Source of the DNA: Pseudoclavibacter sp. AY1F1 | Lineage (GTDB): Bacteria; Actinomycetota; Actinomycetes; Actinomycetales; Microbacteriaceae | Length of the DNA: 64,000 nucleotides | Direction: 5' to 3' | NCBI RefSeq assembly: GCF_002931075.1 | Contig: NZ_PSTQ01000011.1 | Coordinates: forward strand, 1-64,000 | Shown here: positions 17,993 to 27,699 of the stretch, one piece after another | How positions within the stretch are numbered: the first letter of the stretch is position 1 | How the letters are laid out: each line of letters starts with the position of its first letter | The notes under the pieces: generated by a model | The model's database searches: none | Told to the model about the DNA's origin: nothing | The model's input: only the letters and a program-made list of their open reading frames with translations | Made by a program: the position numbers and the translations under genes

Positions 17993-18493
17993 ATGTCCAC
18001 TCCCGCGCCTCCCGCCCTCACGCAGCCGCACCTGAACGTGTGGCGACCCGAGGAGGGCCGCTTCCGGCGTTTCGAGAAGTCGGTGGTGCTCGGCGAGGGT
18101 GACGCGCTCTGGGATCGCGCGGCAGCTGACGTGCTGCTCTGGCGGGTCAAGACGCGCAGCGGGTTCGAAGTGCATCCGTCGCTGGTCCCTGCGGCGGTGG
18201 GGGCGCGGCCGACGATCGTGGCGGGATGGGGCGGGGTGCGCATCCTGGAACCCGTCGAGGTCGTGGCCGTCGTCGAGGAGGCGGACAGGGTCGGTTTCGC
18301 CTACCGCACGTTGCCTGGCCATCCGGTCGCCGGGGAGGAGGCGTTTCTGGTTCGGCGAGTGGATGGTCGTGTCGAGTTCACGATCCGCTCGCTGACTCGC
18401 CCAGCAGCTTCTGGTGTGTGGCGCGCGCTCTTCCCGCTGCTCCTGGTCGCGCAGCTCGTCGCGAGGTGGCGGTACCTGCGCGCACTTCGGTGA
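17993..18493 (+). CDS. DUF1990 family protein
   Basis: A 166-aa protein matching the DUF1990 type (actinobacterial, SRPBCC-like small domain, unknown function). Visible features are AADVLLWRVKTRSGFEV, the GWGGVRILEPVEVVAVVEEADRVGFAYRTLPGHPVAGEEAF core where the family is most conserved, and a C-terminal basic/hydrophobic helix. The ATG at 17993 fits the family length; 16 residues upstream to 17945 are not like it. It lies 49 bp before the AraC-type regulator on the same strand. Confidence 0.75.
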   Translation: MSTPAPPALTQPHLNVWRPEEGRFRRFEKSVVLGEGDALWDRAAADVLLWRVKTRSGFEVHPSLVPAAVGARPTIVAGWGGVRILEPVEVVAVVEEADRVGFAYRTLPGHPVAGEEAFLVRRVDGRVEFTIRSLTRPAASGVWRALFPLLLVAQLVARWRYLRALR

Positions 18494-18542
18494 GCCGCGG
18501 AACAAGCATCGGCCGTCGAGCGTTCGACTGAGAGTGACCACG

Positions 18543-19472
18543 ATGACGCCGCACGCGCCCCCTGGCGATGCCCTCGATCGCGCCCTCGCGTCCCTCGAGT
18601 GGACGCTTGTCGGGTCGCACCGACACGAGTTGTTCGCCGGCGAGCAGATGTTCCGGCGCCATGCGGGGCCTGGCTTCGTGTTCGTGTTCCGCGGGACTGC
18701 GACGCTGGCGGGGCAGGGGACTCCCGGAGTGGACCTCGCGGCTGGTGACCTCGTGTTCTTCCCGCGGGGGCACATGACCTCGATGCTCGCGGCTGAAGGC
18801 GTTGAGCTCATCGACGTCGGGTTCGAGGAGACACCGCACGCGAACGCCGCGGCTGAGTCTCTGCCTGGATCGCTTGTGGTGCGGGACTTCGCCGTGCAGG
18901 AGCCCTCGATGGTCGCGCTCATCGACGGCATGGCCTGTTCGTGGACCGTCGACGGTGCCGGCGTCGAAGGCGCGCGTCTTCCAGAAGCGAGCAGAACGGC
19001 CCACATGCGACCCGGCGATGCCGTGATCTGCAGTCGAATCGCGACGACGATCGTGTCGACGGCGCTGCGGGCCTGGAACGAGGCGGGCTGCGCGCCGACT
19101 GGCTGGCTGCGCGGCGTCGCCGAGCCGCAGCTCGCGGCGGCCCTCGAGGCGCTCCATACGACGCCGGGCGCCGCATGGACGCTCGATGAGCTTGCGAAGG
19201 TCGCGCGCATGTCCCGCTCCGTCTTCGCCGTTCGCTTTCAGGAGGCGGTCGGGGAGACCCCCATCGGCTACCTCACGCGCGTCCGCATCGAGACCGCGAA
19301 GGGGATGCTGCTGCGCAGTGAGCTGACGATCGCCGCGGTCGCGAGCGGCCTCGGCTACGAGTCGCAGGCAGGCTTCAGCCGCGCCTTCCAGCGGCACGCG
19401 GGCACCACCCCTGGCCGGTGGCGCGCTGAAGCCAGGTCACGGACGGGGCTCGGGACGCCCGCCAGCCCCTGA
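18543..19472 (+). CDS. AraC-family transcriptional regulator
   Basis: A 309-aa regulator. The N-terminal half (about 1-190) is a cupin-like sensor (FVFVFRGTATLAGQG, DLVFFPRGHMTSML). The C-terminal half has the two helix-turn-helix units: WTLDELAKVARMSRSVFAVRF and LTIAAVASGLGYESQAGFSR, then the family ending FQRHAGTTPGRWR. Regulators with this layout often sit beside DHA1-type exporters, and the MFS gene at 20034-21248 is 561 bp away, so it may be the target (inference). The start is ATG 18543; GTG 18534 is possible. Confidence 0.88.
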   Translation: MTPHAPPGDALDRALASLEWTLVGSHRHELFAGEQMFRRHAGPGFVFVFRGTATLAGQGTPGVDLAAGDLVFFPRGHMTSMLAAEGVELIDVGFEETPHANAAAESLPGSLVVRDFAVQEPSMVALIDGMACSWTVDGAGVEGARLPEASRTAHMRPGDAVICSRIATTIVSTALRAWNEAGCAPTGWLRGVAEPQLAAALEALHTTPGAAWTLDELAKVARMSRSVFAVRFQEAVGETPIGYLTRVRIETAKGMLLRSELTIAAVASGLGYESQAGFSRAFQRHAGTTPGRWRAEARSRTGLGTPASP

Positions 19473-19486
19473 CGCGCGTCCGCTCG

Positions 19487-19556
19487 ACCGATGCGACGCG
19501 CGGCCAGGCGATGCGCGGCCAGACGATGGCCGGCCACGCGACGGCCGGCAGCCGCC
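19487..19556. repeat. Degenerate GC-rich direct repeats
   Basis: Three to four imperfect 15-bp units of the type GCGATGCGCGGCCAG lie between the AraC gene and the ankyrin gene. They are low in complexity and have no clear function. Confidence 0.5.
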
Positions 19557-19594
19557 TTCGCCGGGGGCCGCAAGCGAGCGGATAGCCTGTTGGC

Positions 19595-19972
19595 ATGCCC
19601 GAACTGACCCCCGAACAGATGGCGACCCTGACGGAGCTTGCAATGGGCTGCGCTCGCCGTGGCGAGAGCCAGACCCTGCTGGAACTCATAGAACAGGGCA
19701 TGCCCGTCGACCTGCAGGATGCGGCAGGCAACACGGCGCTGATGCTCGCCGCCTACAGCGGGCACCCGGACACCGTCGAGGCGCTCATCAGTCGCGGAGC
19801 CGACGTCGACCTGCGCAACGCGCGAGACCAGTCGCCCATCGCGGGTGCCCTGTTCAAGGGCGAGGACAAGATCGTGCAGATGCTCGTGGGGGCGGGTGCC
19901 GATCTCGATGCGGGGAACCCGTCCGCCCGCGCGACCGCTGTCATGTTCGGGCAGACGCACCTGCTGAGCTGA
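19595..19972 (+). CDS. Small ankyrin-repeat protein
   Basis: A 125-aa cytosolic protein made of about three ankyrin units, seen as DLQDAAGNTALMLAAYSGHP, DLRNARDQSPIAGALFKG and an incomplete third (DAGNPSARATAVMFGQTHLL). Ankyrin repeats bind other proteins. Close relatives in bacteria are often beside catalase genes, but none is here. It is convergent with the MFS gene, 61 bp apart. No partner can be deduced. Confidence 0.85.
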   Translation: MPELTPEQMATLTELAMGCARRGESQTLLELIEQGMPVDLQDAAGNTALMLAAYSGHPDTVEALISRGADVDLRNARDQSPIAGALFKGEDKIVQMLVGAGADLDAGNPSARATAVMFGQTHLLS

Positions 19973-20033
19973 TCGCACCTCCCGAACAGGTGGCACCGCT
20001 GGGCCCGGCGGCAGGCACGCCCTAGCTCACGCC

Positions 20034-21248
20034 CTAGCTGCGGCGGCCCGGGAAGCGCGCGCTGCCGAAGATCAGGCCGCCCACGATGGCCGACGCGGAT
20101 GCGACGACAAGCGCGGGAGTGACGCCGATCAGGTCGATGAGGAGGCCGCCGACGCCGGCGCCGAGGGTGATCGCGAGCTGGAAGCCGGCGACGGAGAGCC
20201 CACCACCTGATTCCATGCGATCGGGGACGAGCCTGCCCATCCAGGTTCCGAGCGTCGTGAGCCAGCCTCCGAAGCCGATGCCCCATGTGGTGACGGCCAC
20301 GGCGATGAGCCAAAGCTGGCCTGGCGCGAGCGCGACGACGCCGATCGAGACGCCGATGAGGAGCGGTACGGCGAAGCGGAGCACGGCCAGGTGGCGGTCG
20401 ACGAGAAGGCCGACGAGGAAGTTGCCGACCACACCGCCGACGCCGAAGGCGACGAGCAGCGCCGCGACGCCAACGCTGTCGAGGCCTGGCACGCGATCGA
20501 TTGCTAGGCGGATGTAGGTGAACGCGACGAAGTGCCCGAGGACGGTGAGGATGTGCCCCGTCAGGCCGACTCGGATGCCGGGGACACGGAGCGTGTCGAC
20601 GAGTGAGCGCAGGCCGCCGCTCGACGCGGTCGGGGGAACGTGCGGCAGGGCGAGACGCAGGGCGATGGCGACGAGGACGGTCACGATCGCGACGCACGCG
20701 AAGATGAGGCGCCAGTCCATGATCGTGCCGAGGTAGCTGCCGAGCGGCACACCCGCGACCGTCGCGACGGTGGTGCCCGTGTTGACGAGCATGATGGCGC
20801 GCCCGAGGTGGCGGGGCTCTGAGAGGCTCGCCGCGATGGCGATCGACATGGCCCAGAACGCGCCGAGCGCCGCGCCCAGGAGGAGGCGCGCGACGAGCAG
20901 GAGCACGAATCCGGGGGCGACGGCGACGATCGCGCTCGAGAGGGCGGCGGCACCCGCGAGCACCACGAGCAGGGTTCGGCGGTCGAGTCGGGGGACGAGG
21001 ATGCCGATGGTGGGGGCCGTGAGGAAGCCGATGAACGCGGTCACCGTCACCGTCTGCCCTGCCTGCCCCTCCGTGATGCCGAGCGACGCGGCCATCGATG
21101 GCAGGAGGCTCGGCGGCAGGAACTCGGCCAGGACGAGCACGAAGCTCGTCGCCATCATGGCCGCGATGGCGGCCCACGCCGTCTTCGGGGGAATCTGCGT
21201 CTGCGGGGTCTGCGTCGCAGCGACGGTGGGGATGGTTCCGGTGGTCAT
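20034..21248 (-). CDS. MFS transporter, DHA1-type exporter
   Basis: A 404-aa major facilitator with 12 hydrophobic segments. The N-terminal half contains FLTAPTIGILVPRLDRRTLLVVLAGA (motif A area, GxLxxRxxRR-like), and the antiporter region LLGAALGAFWAMSIAIAASL follows. It resembles the AraJ/YdhP group of drug or sugar exporters. A 20-residue Thr/Pro-rich N-terminus precedes the first helix. The substrate is unknown. It could be controlled by the AraC-type regulator on the other strand. Confidence 0.88.
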   Translation of the reverse strand: MTTGTIPTVAATQTPQTQIPPKTAWAAIAAMMATSFVLVLAEFLPPSLLPSMAASLGITEGQAGQTVTVTAFIGFLTAPTIGILVPRLDRRTLLVVLAGAAALSSAIVAVAPGFVLLLVARLLLGAALGAFWAMSIAIAASLSEPRHLGRAIMLVNTGTTVATVAGVPLGSYLGTIMDWRLIFACVAIVTVLVAIALRLALPHVPPTASSGGLRSLVDTLRVPGIRVGLTGHILTVLGHFVAFTYIRLAIDRVPGLDSVGVAALLVAFGVGGVVGNFLVGLLVDRHLAVLRFAVPLLIGVSIGVVALAPGQLWLIAVAVTTWGIGFGGWLTTLGTWMGRLVPDRMESGGGLSVAGFQLAITLGAGVGGLLIDLIGVTPALVVASASAIVGGLIFGSARFPGRRS

Positions 21249-21353
21249 GCCCTCAAGCCTCCCCGACGATGGCCTCCCGCGGTTGACCGTGCGTCCGCGG
21301 GAGGTAACCGAACGTCCGTGCTTCCGAGCCGCCCGGACCCCGGGGCTTCCGTG

Positions 21354-22439
21354 TCAGGCGCGGGCCTTGCGCGGGATGACGACCTCGCGGACGAGCAGAA
21401 CAACACCTGCCGCCATCGGAATCGCGACGAGCGCTCCGACGAGTCCGAGGAGCGTGCCACCGGCGAGCGCCGCGATGAGCACAAGCGAGCCGGGGATCTG
21501 CACTGCCTTCGACATGACGCGCGGCGTGAGGATGTACGCCTCGACCTGCATGTACACGAGCATGGCCACGAGCACGACAAGCGCGGCGATGGGGGAGGCG
21601 AAGAGCGCGATGACGGTCATGAAGATCGTCGTGATGATCGTTCCGATGAGCGGGATGAGCGTGATGAAGAAGCAGATCACGGCGACGACAAACGGGTAAG
21701 GGGCCCCGACGATCCACAGCAGCAGCCCGCTGAAGACGGCGTTGATGAAGGCGAGCACGACCATGCCGTTGAGGTAGGACCCGACGGAGGCCATGATGCG
21801 CTCCGCGTACTCCTCGAAGCGGGGTCGCACGGAGGCGTTGACGAGTGAGTAGCCGGCCTTCTTGATGCTGCCGAGGGTCGCGATGAAGTTGAGGGTCAGG
21901 ATGAAGACGAAGAGTCCGGTGCTGACCCCGTTCACGATCGAGGAGCCGACCTGCACGGCCCCGCCGCCGACGGTCGCCCACGTGTTCGGGTCGGTTGCGG
22001 TCTTCTGCGCCCAGTCGAGTGCGTTTGTCGCCGCTCCGTTCGTGGCCTCGTTGATCGTGTCGAACCAGCCCTCGTTGTTGAGGCGGGTGATCTCCTGCGG
22101 CACCGTCGTCACGAGCGTGCTGATCTGGCTCACGAGGATGGGGACGACGACCCAGATGAGGCCTGCGACGATCAGGACGAACACGACGATGACGGACACG
22201 ATCGCCATGCCGCGCTTCAGACCCCAGCGCTGCAGGAGACGGATGAGCGGGTCGAGGCCGAGCGTGATGAAGAACGCGATGAACACCGAGAGCACGACCG
22301 ACTGCAGTTGGATGACGGTGGTCGCGAGCAGCGCGGCGAGCAGGAGCCCGATCGCGACCGAGAACCCCCACATGACGGGGTTCCTGCGGAACAGATCAGC
22401 TGCTACTTGGGCCATAGCCGGTCGGGATGGGTTGGACAT
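21354..22439 (-). CDS. AI-2E family (TqsA/PerM-like) permease
   Basis: A 361-aa membrane protein with about eight hydrophobic segments, of the AI-2 exporter superfamily. Members export autoinducer-2 or act as Na+/H+ antiporters, so the substrate is open. The conserved FITLGLDPLIRLLQRWGLKRG and LIPLIGTIITTIFMTVIALF segments are present. The start is ATG at 22439, supported by GAGGAGG 7 nt upstream; a longer frame reaches 22496. It is divergent from the propionate GntR gene. Confidence 0.88.
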   Translation of the reverse strand: MSNPSRPAMAQVAADLFRRNPVMWGFSVAIGLLLAALLATTVIQLQSVVLSVFIAFFITLGLDPLIRLLQRWGLKRGMAIVSVIVVFVLIVAGLIWVVVPILVSQISTLVTTVPQEITRLNNEGWFDTINEATNGAATNALDWAQKTATDPNTWATVGGGAVQVGSSIVNGVSTGLFVFILTLNFIATLGSIKKAGYSLVNASVRPRFEEYAERIMASVGSYLNGMVVLAFINAVFSGLLLWIVGAPYPFVVAVICFFITLIPLIGTIITTIFMTVIALFASPIAALVVLVAMLVYMQVEAYILTPRVMSKAVQIPGSLVLIAALAGGTLLGLVGALVAIPMAAGVVLLVREVVIPRKARA

Positions 22440-22524
22440 CGGGTGCCTCCTCGGCAACAAGGGATGCGCTCGCCCAGGAGAGCGTCTGCTCGCCAAGGCT
22501 AGGGCACCTTTGGACCGTCCGGTT

Positions 22525-22586
22525 ATGTATGCACAAGCTGGCAGTATTCGCAGAAATATTGCTCCTCAACTCCTCAGTGCATACAT
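22525..22586. promoter_or_regulatory. Inverted operator-like pair upstream of the prp operon
   Basis: ATGTATGCAC (22525-22534) and GTGCATACAT (22577-22586) are exact 10-bp reverse complements separated by 42 bp. They lie in the gap between the AI-2E gene and the GntR gene. The spacing of about five helical turns centre to centre fits a looped or doubly bound repressor. The likely ligand is the FCD-GntR protein encoded next door. Confidence 0.6.
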
Positions 22587-22612
22587 TGGGGGTGTCCGAA
22601 CGAGGAGGATCC

Positions 22613-23293
22613 ATGCTCGCCAGCGATCGCGTCTACGCGGTGCTCCGCGAAGAGATCCTCGCGGGCGCGCTTCCGCCGGGAGCCGTGCTGACGGAAGTCG
22701 AGCAGAGCAGCCGCCTCGCCGTGTCCCGGACCCCCGTCCGCGGCGCGTTCACGCGCCTCCTCGCCGACGGCCTCGTCCGCAGTCAATCGCCGCGCGTACT
22801 CGTCGTCTCCGAGATCAGCGCCGATCGGGTCGTGCAGCTGTACGAGCTGCGCGAGGCGCTCGAGACGCAGGCGGCCGCGCTCGCGGCGATGCGTCGCGAC
22901 GCCGATCGATTCGAGCCCATCCGCATCCGCCTGCTCGACGCCCCGCGGCTGCTCGAGCTCGGTGAAGAGGGCATCGCCGACTACTTCGAGCTCGTGGATG
23001 CGCTCGACCGCGCCATCGACGAGGCGGCGGCGAGCGAGTACCTGAGCGTGGCGCTCGAGTCGTGCCGCCTGCATTCTTCTCGGGTGCGGCGACTTTCGCG
23101 CCACAACCCGGTTCGTCTGCGTGAAGCGGCGAGCGAGCATCTCGGCGTCGTGGACGCGATCCTCGCGAACGACCCCCGCCTCGCGTCCCACGCGACCCAC
23201 TTCCACCTGCACCGCAGCCTCACCACCGCGCTCGCCTCCCTGGAACCGAGCGCATCACAGTCAACTTCTCCCGAAGGGATCCTCTCTACGTGA
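22613..23293 (+). CDS. GntR-family (FCD domain) regulator of the propionate genes
   Basis: A 226-aa FadR-subfamily regulator. The N-terminal winged helix (about 1-70) includes [20 protein letters not shown] and [18 protein letters not shown]. The C-terminal all-helical FCD ligand domain carries [15 protein letters not shown] and the metal-site histidine region [11 protein letters not shown] at 22613 has GAGGAGG 4 nt before it. The stop overlaps prpD by 4 bp (GTGA), so it is co-transcribed with prpDBC and is probably their autoregulated controller. Many actinobacteria use a different PrpR type here. Confidence 0.9.
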   Translation: MLASDRVYAVLREEILAGALPPGAVLTEVEQSSRLAVSRTPVRGAFTRLLADGLVRSQSPRVLVVSEISADRVVQLYELREALETQAAALAAMRRDADRFEPIRIRLLDAPRLLELGEEGIADYFELVDALDRAIDEAAASEYLSVALESCRLHSSRVRRLSRHNPVRLREAASEHLGVVDAILANDPRLASHATHFHLHRSLTTALASLEPSASQSTSPEGILST

Positions 23294-24825
23294 ATCTCCA
23301 CGACGTCCGAGTCCACCGCAGCGACGAGAACCTGGAACGCCGAGACCAGTTGGCGTGGAAGATCGCCGAGGTCGCCGCCGACCCTGTTCCCGTCCGGGCC
23401 GAGGTGACCGACATGGTCATCAACCGCGTGATCGACAACGCCGCCGTCGCGGCCGCCTCCCTCACGCGTGCCCCCATCGTCGCCGCCCGAGACCAGGCGC
23501 TTGCGCACGGCGTCTCGCGGCACGGCGCCGGCTCCACGCTCTTCGGGCTCGAGGACGCGCAGCGCACCTCCCCGGAGTGGGCGGCTTGGGCCAACGGCGT
23601 GGCCGTGCGTGAGCTCGACTACCACGACACGTTCCTCGCGGCCGAGTATTCGCATCCCGGCGACAACATCCCGCCGATCCTCGCCGTCGCCCAGCACCTC
23701 GCCGGCCAGCGGGCGATCTCGGGCGAGCAGCTCGTGCGGGGCATCGCGACGGGCTACGAAATCCAGATCGACCTTGCAAAGGGCATCTGCCTGCACGAGC
23801 ACAAGATCGACCACGTCGCGCACCTCGGCCCATCGGCCGCCGCCGGCATCGGCACGCTCCTCGGCCTCGACACCGAGACGATCTTCCAGGCCGTCGGCCA
23901 GGCACTGCACACGACCACCGCGACCCGCCAGTCGCGCAAGGGTGAGATCTCGACGTGGAAGGCGCACGCGCCGGCCTTCGCGGGGAAGATGGCGGTCGAG
24001 GCCGTCGACCGGGCGATGCGCGGGCAGACCAGCCCCACCCCCATCTACGAGGGCGAGGACGGCGTCATCGCTTGGCTCCTCGGAGGCGTGGATGCGCGCT
24101 ACCAGGTGCCGCTCCCCGCCTCGGGCGAGGCGAAGACCGCGATCCTCGACAGCTACACGAAGGAACACTCGGCCGAGTACCAGGCGCAGGCCTGGATCGA
24201 CCTCGCCCGCAGGCTCCACAACGAGCACCCACAGCTGGCCACAGCCCCGGACCGGATCGAGCGCATCCTCATCCGCTCCTCCCACCACACGCACTTCGTG
24301 ATCGGCTCGGGCGCGAACGACCCGCAGAAGTACGACCCGACGGCAAGCCGCGAGACGCTGGACCACTCGATCCCGTACATCTTCACGGTCGCCCTGCAGG
24401 ACGGGGCCTGGCATCACGTCGGCTCCTACGCGCCCGAGCGCGCGGCGAGGCCCGACACGGTCGAGCTGTGGAAGCGGGTCGTGACCGAGGAAGACCCCGA
24501 GTGGACGCGTCGCTACCACTCGCTCGACATCGCCGAGAAGGCGTTCGGTGGGAGCGTCGAGATCCTGCTCACCGACGGCACCGTCATCCGCGACGAGATC
24601 GCCGTCGCCGACGCGCATCCCCTTGGAGCTCGCCCGTTCGCGCGCGCCGAGTACGTCAACAAGTTCCGCACGCTCGCGGCGGGCGTCGTGGACGAGGGCG
24701 AGATCGAGCGGTTCCTCGACACCGCGCAGCGCCTCCCGGAACTCCACCCGGGGGAGCTGGGGCAGCTCGGCTTCGTTGCTCTGCCAGGCGTCGTTGAGTT
24801 CACCGAGGGTGGAGGGATCTTCTGA
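23290..24825 (+). CDS. prpD: 2-methylcitrate dehydratase
   Basis: A 511-aa MmgE/PrpD-family enzyme converting 2-methylcitrate to 2-methyl-cis-aconitate in propionate catabolism. Typical segments are [28 protein letters not shown], the substrate-region motifs [20 protein letters not shown], and [18 protein letters not shown]. The GTG start overlaps the GntR stop, and the stop overlaps prpB (TGATG). Length fits the long PrpD class. All three cycle enzymes follow each other. Confidence 0.95.
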   Translation: MNLHDVRVHRSDENLERRDQLAWKIAEVAADPVPVRAEVTDMVINRVIDNAAVAAASLTRAPIVAARDQALAHGVSRHGAGSTLFGLEDAQRTSPEWAAWANGVAVRELDYHDTFLAAEYSHPGDNIPPILAVAQHLAGQRAISGEQLVRGIATGYEIQIDLAKGICLHEHKIDHVAHLGPSAAAGIGTLLGLDTETIFQAVGQALHTTTATRQSRKGEISTWKAHAPAFAGKMAVEAVDRAMRGQTSPTPIYEGEDGVIAWLLGGVDARYQVPLPASGEAKTAILDSYTKEHSAEYQAQAWIDLARRLHNEHPQLATAPDRIERILIRSSHHTHFVIGSGANDPQKYDPTASRETLDHSIPYIFTVALQDGAWHHVGSYAPERAARPDTVELWKRVVTEEDPEWTRRYHSLDIAEKAFGGSVEILLTDGTVIRDEIAVADAHPLGARPFARAEYVNKFRTLAAGVVDEGEIERFLDTAQRLPELHPGELGQLGFVALPGVVEFTEGGGIF

Positions 24826-25739
24826 TGCTGTACGCCAAGACCAGCCCAGCGGACAAGCGCGCGGCATTCCGCGCGCGCCTCGCGAGCGGCGAGCTGTTGC
24901 GCTTCCCCGGCGCCTTCAACCCCCTCTCGGCACGCCTCATCGAGCAGAAGGGGTTCGAGGGCGTCTACATCTCTGGCGCCGTGCTCTCGGCCGACCTCGG
25001 GTTGCCCGACATTGGCCTCACGACCCTCACTGAGGTGGCCGGCCGTGGCAAGCAGATCGCCCGCATGACCGAGCTGCCCGCCATCATCGACGCCGACACG
25101 GGCTTCGGCGAGCCCATGAACGTCGCCCGCACCGTGCAGGAGCTTGAAGACGCGGGCCTCGCCGGCATGCACATCGAAGACCAGGTCAACCCGAAACGCT
25201 GCGGGCACCTCGACGGCAAACAGGTCGTCGACGAAGAGACCGCGCTGAAGCGCATCAGGGCGGCAGTGGATGCACGGCGCGACGACAACTTCCTGGTCAT
25301 GGCTCGCACCGACATCCGAGCCGTCGACGGACTCGACGCATCCATCGACCGGGCGAAGAAGCTCGTCGACGCCGGCGCCGACGCCATCTTCCCCGAGGCG
25401 ATGGCGACCCTCGAGGAGTTCGCGGCCATGCGCGCCGCGGTCGACGTGCCGCTGCTCGCCAACATGACCGAGTTCGGCAAGAGCGAGCTCTTCACCGTGC
25501 AGCAGCTCGCCGACGTGGGCATGAACCTCGTCATCTGGCCGGTCTCGACGCTCCGCATCTCCATGGGGGCGACCGCCGGTGCGCTCGACGAACTCATCGA
25601 GCACGGCACCCTCACCGGCAAGCTCGACGAGATGCAGCACCGCTCGGAGCTGTACGAGCTTGTCGACTACGAGGGGTATAACCACTTCGACAGCGGAGTG
25701 TTCAATTTCAGCGTTAAGGAAAGGCCAGGTCAACGATGA
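24825..25739 (+). CDS. prpB: 2-methylisocitrate lyase
   Basis: A 304-aa TIM-barrel enzyme of the isocitrate lyase superfamily splitting 2-methylisocitrate into pyruvate and succinate. The catalytic Cys is in VNPKRCGHLDGK (about residue 125), and the Mg-binding Asp pair is in IIDADTGFGEP. LVMARTDIRAVDGLDASIDRA and LANMTEFGKSELFTVQQLA are family signatures. ATG at 24825 overlaps the prpD stop; the stop overlaps prpC by 4 bp (ATGA). Confidence 0.96.
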   Translation: MLYAKTSPADKRAAFRARLASGELLRFPGAFNPLSARLIEQKGFEGVYISGAVLSADLGLPDIGLTTLTEVAGRGKQIARMTELPAIIDADTGFGEPMNVARTVQELEDAGLAGMHIEDQVNPKRCGHLDGKQVVDEETALKRIRAAVDARRDDNFLVMARTDIRAVDGLDASIDRAKKLVDAGADAIFPEAMATLEEFAAMRAAVDVPLLANMTEFGKSELFTVQQLADVGMNLVIWPVSTLRISMGATAGALDELIEHGTLTGKLDEMQHRSELYELVDYEGYNHFDSGVFNFSVKERPGQR

Positions 25740-26851
25740 CTGAGCAGGAGATCTACAAGGGGCTCGCAGGAGTGCCCGTCGACTACAGCGCCATCTCGAA
25801 GGTCAACCCGGAGACCAACTCGCTGCTCTACCGGGGCTACCCGGTGCAGGAGCTCGCGTCGCAGAAGAGCTTCGAGGAGGTCGCCCTGCTGTTGTGGGGC
25901 GGCGAGCTGCCGAGCGAGTCCGAGCTGGCTGAGTTCGAGGCGGAGGAACGCGCGGGCCGTGCGCTCGCGGACAACGTTCGGGCCGTGATCGACGCGCTTC
26001 CGAAGTCTGCGCATCCAATGGACGTCCTGCGCACCGCCGTGAGCATCATCGGCGCCAACGATCCAGACGCGGAAGACCCCTCGGCGGACGCCGAACTCGC
26101 GAAGGCCAAGGCGCTCTTCGCGGCACTCCCCGCCATCGTCGCCTACGACCAGCGGCGCAGGCACGGGCTCGAGCTCGTCGAGCCCCGTGACGACCTCGAC
26201 TACTCGCAGAACTTCCTCTGGATGACCTTCGGTGAGGAGGCCGCCCCGGAGGTCATCGACGCGTTCCGCGTCTCGATGGTGCTGTACGCCGAGCACTCCT
26301 TCAATGCCTCCACCTTCACGGCTCGCGTGATCACGTCGACGACTGCCGACCTCTATTCGGCGGTCGTCGGCGCCATCGGCGCGCTCAAGGGCGCTCTGCA
26401 CGGGGGTGCGAACGAGGCGGTCATGCACACGTTCGACGAGATCGGCGAGGCGGCCAACGTCGAAGCGTGGCTTGATGACGCGCTCGCGAGCAAGAAGAAG
26501 ATCATGGGCTTCGGGCACCGCGTGTACAAGAACGGAGACTCACGAGTCCCGACGATGCACGCCGCGCTCGAGAGGCTGGTCGAGCACTACGACCGCCGCG
26601 ACCTGCTCGAGCTGGCCGAGGCGCTCGAGAAGAGCTTCGGCGAGCGGAAGGGCATCAAGCCCAACCTCGACTACCCGGCGGGACCTGTTTACCACCTCAT
26701 GGGCTTCGATACGCAGACCTTCACCCCGCTCTTCGCGGCGGCGCGTATCACCGGCTGGACGGCCCACGTCATGGAGCAAGCGGCGGCGAACTCGCTTATT
26801 CGCCCGCTCGCGGTCTACAACGGCGTCGACGAGCGACACCTGGAGGGCTGA
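25736..26851 (+). CDS. prpC: 2-methylcitrate synthase
   Basis: A 371-aa citrate-synthase-fold enzyme condensing propionyl-CoA with oxaloacetate. The active-site His regions are YAEHSFNASTFTARV and GFGHRVYKNGDSR. The second substrate region is ALKGALHGGANEAVM. The short (about 370 aa) type II-like form is normal for PrpC. It closes the GntR-prpD-prpB-prpC operon, which detoxifies and uses propionyl-CoA. A weak TGAGAG/CTCTCA hairpin follows at 26865-26884, shared with the converging ArsR gene. Confidence 0.95.
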   Translation: MTEQEIYKGLAGVPVDYSAISKVNPETNSLLYRGYPVQELASQKSFEEVALLLWGGELPSESELAEFEAEERAGRALADNVRAVIDALPKSAHPMDVLRTAVSIIGANDPDAEDPSADAELAKAKALFAALPAIVAYDQRRRHGLELVEPRDDLDYSQNFLWMTFGEEAAPEVIDAFRVSMVLYAEHSFNASTFTARVITSTTADLYSAVVGAIGALKGALHGGANEAVMHTFDEIGEAANVEAWLDDALASKKKIMGFGHRVYKNGDSRVPTMHAALERLVEHYDRRDLLELAEALEKSFGERKGIKPNLDYPAGPVYHLMGFDTQTFTPLFAAARITGWTAHVMEQAAANSLIRPLAVYNGVDERHLEG

Positions 26852-26881
26852 CGGGCTGCTCGCCTGAGAGTAGAGGGGCTC

Positions 26882-27214
26882 TCAACGGGGGCGGATGCTC
26901 GCCGACGTCTCGAGGAGCTTCCGCACCTCGAGGCGGTACAGCCCCCACGTGCCGCTGCGCTCGTAGCTGAGGTAACCGCCGTCGACGAGGATCCGCAGGT
27001 GGTGCGAAGCCGTCGACTGGGCGCATCCGAGCGCCGAGACGAGTTCCGTCACGGTGGTCGGCCTGTCGGGGTTCGCGGCGACGAGCGAGAGGATGCGCAG
27101 CCTCGTCGGGTCGGCGATGACCTGAAGGCCGTGCGCGAGCGCATTCGCGGCGGCTGCGTCGAGCGGCTCAGGGGAGGGATCGCCTGCCCAGGCGAAGTCA
27201 GGCGTCGTAGTCAC
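26882..27214 (-). CDS. ArsR-family winged-helix regulator
   Basis: A 110-aa regulator with the ArsR fold: VIADPTRLRILSLVAANP followed by the recognition helix SALGCAQSTASHHLRILVDGGYLSYERSG. No metal-binding CxC motif is visible, apart from the lone Cys in the helix. It starts with GTG at 27214 inside the 3' end of the MarR gene (17 bp overlap), so the two regulators are made from one mRNA. The target is unknown. Confidence 0.85.
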   Translation of the reverse strand: MTTTPDFAWAGDPSPEPLDAAAANALAHGLQVIADPTRLRILSLVAANPDRPTTVTELVSALGCAQSTASHHLRILVDGGYLSYERSGTWGLYRLEVRKLLETSASIRPR

Positions 27215-27662
27215 GCCCGCGACCGCCCGTCTGCCCGAGGCGGAGCTTCGTGCAGAGGTACTGCAGCGTGCGCAGTTCGTCAGGGTCGAGGGCGCCCGTC
27301 ATCCGCTCCTGAATGTTGCGCATGTGCGTGCGGGCGGCTCGAGTGAACTCGGCGCGGCCCTCTGGCGTGATCTCGATGAGCGTCGAGCGGAGGTCGAGCC
27401 TGTCGTCGATCTTCACGAGGAGGCCTCGCATCACAAGCCGGTCGACGAGCCTCGACACGGAAGACTGCGTGATGAGCACGTTCCGATTCAGATCCCGCAG
27501 ACGGATGCGCCCCTGCGGTTCGCGGACCACGTTGAACAGCACGTCGTACTCGTTCATCGACATCGAGTTGCTGGAGAACTCGCCGCGAAGCTCGCGCATG
27601 ATCGAGACCTGCGCGCGGAAGAGCGACTCCCAAGCTTCCACTGGGTTGCTCGTCGGCATCAT
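27198..27662 (-). CDS. MarR-family transcriptional regulator
   Basis: A 154-aa regulator with the MarR winged helix: LSMNEYDVLFNVVREPQGRI, then RDLNRNVLITQSSVSRLVDRLVMRGLL and the wing DDRLDLRSTLIEITPEGRAEF (conserved D-R-R/S wing pattern). Starts at 27662 and 27659 are adjacent ATGs. It is upstream of and overlaps the ArsR gene. The AGTGTACTGGCCAGTACA sequence around 27698-27715, about 36 bp upstream, is palindromic (TGTACTGGCCAGTACA exact) and is a likely operator. Confidence 0.88.
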   Translation of the reverse strand: MMPTSNPVEAWESLFRAQVSIMRELRGEFSSNSMSMNEYDVLFNVVREPQGRIRLRDLNRNVLITQSSVSRLVDRLVMRGLLVKIDDRLDLRSTLIEITPEGRAEFTRAARTHMRNIQERMTGALDPDELRTLQYLCTKLRLGQTGGRGRDYDA

Positions 27663-27699
27663 CGGCCCTCCAGCTTCTTCGTCTCGGCAGCTTCCGTCG

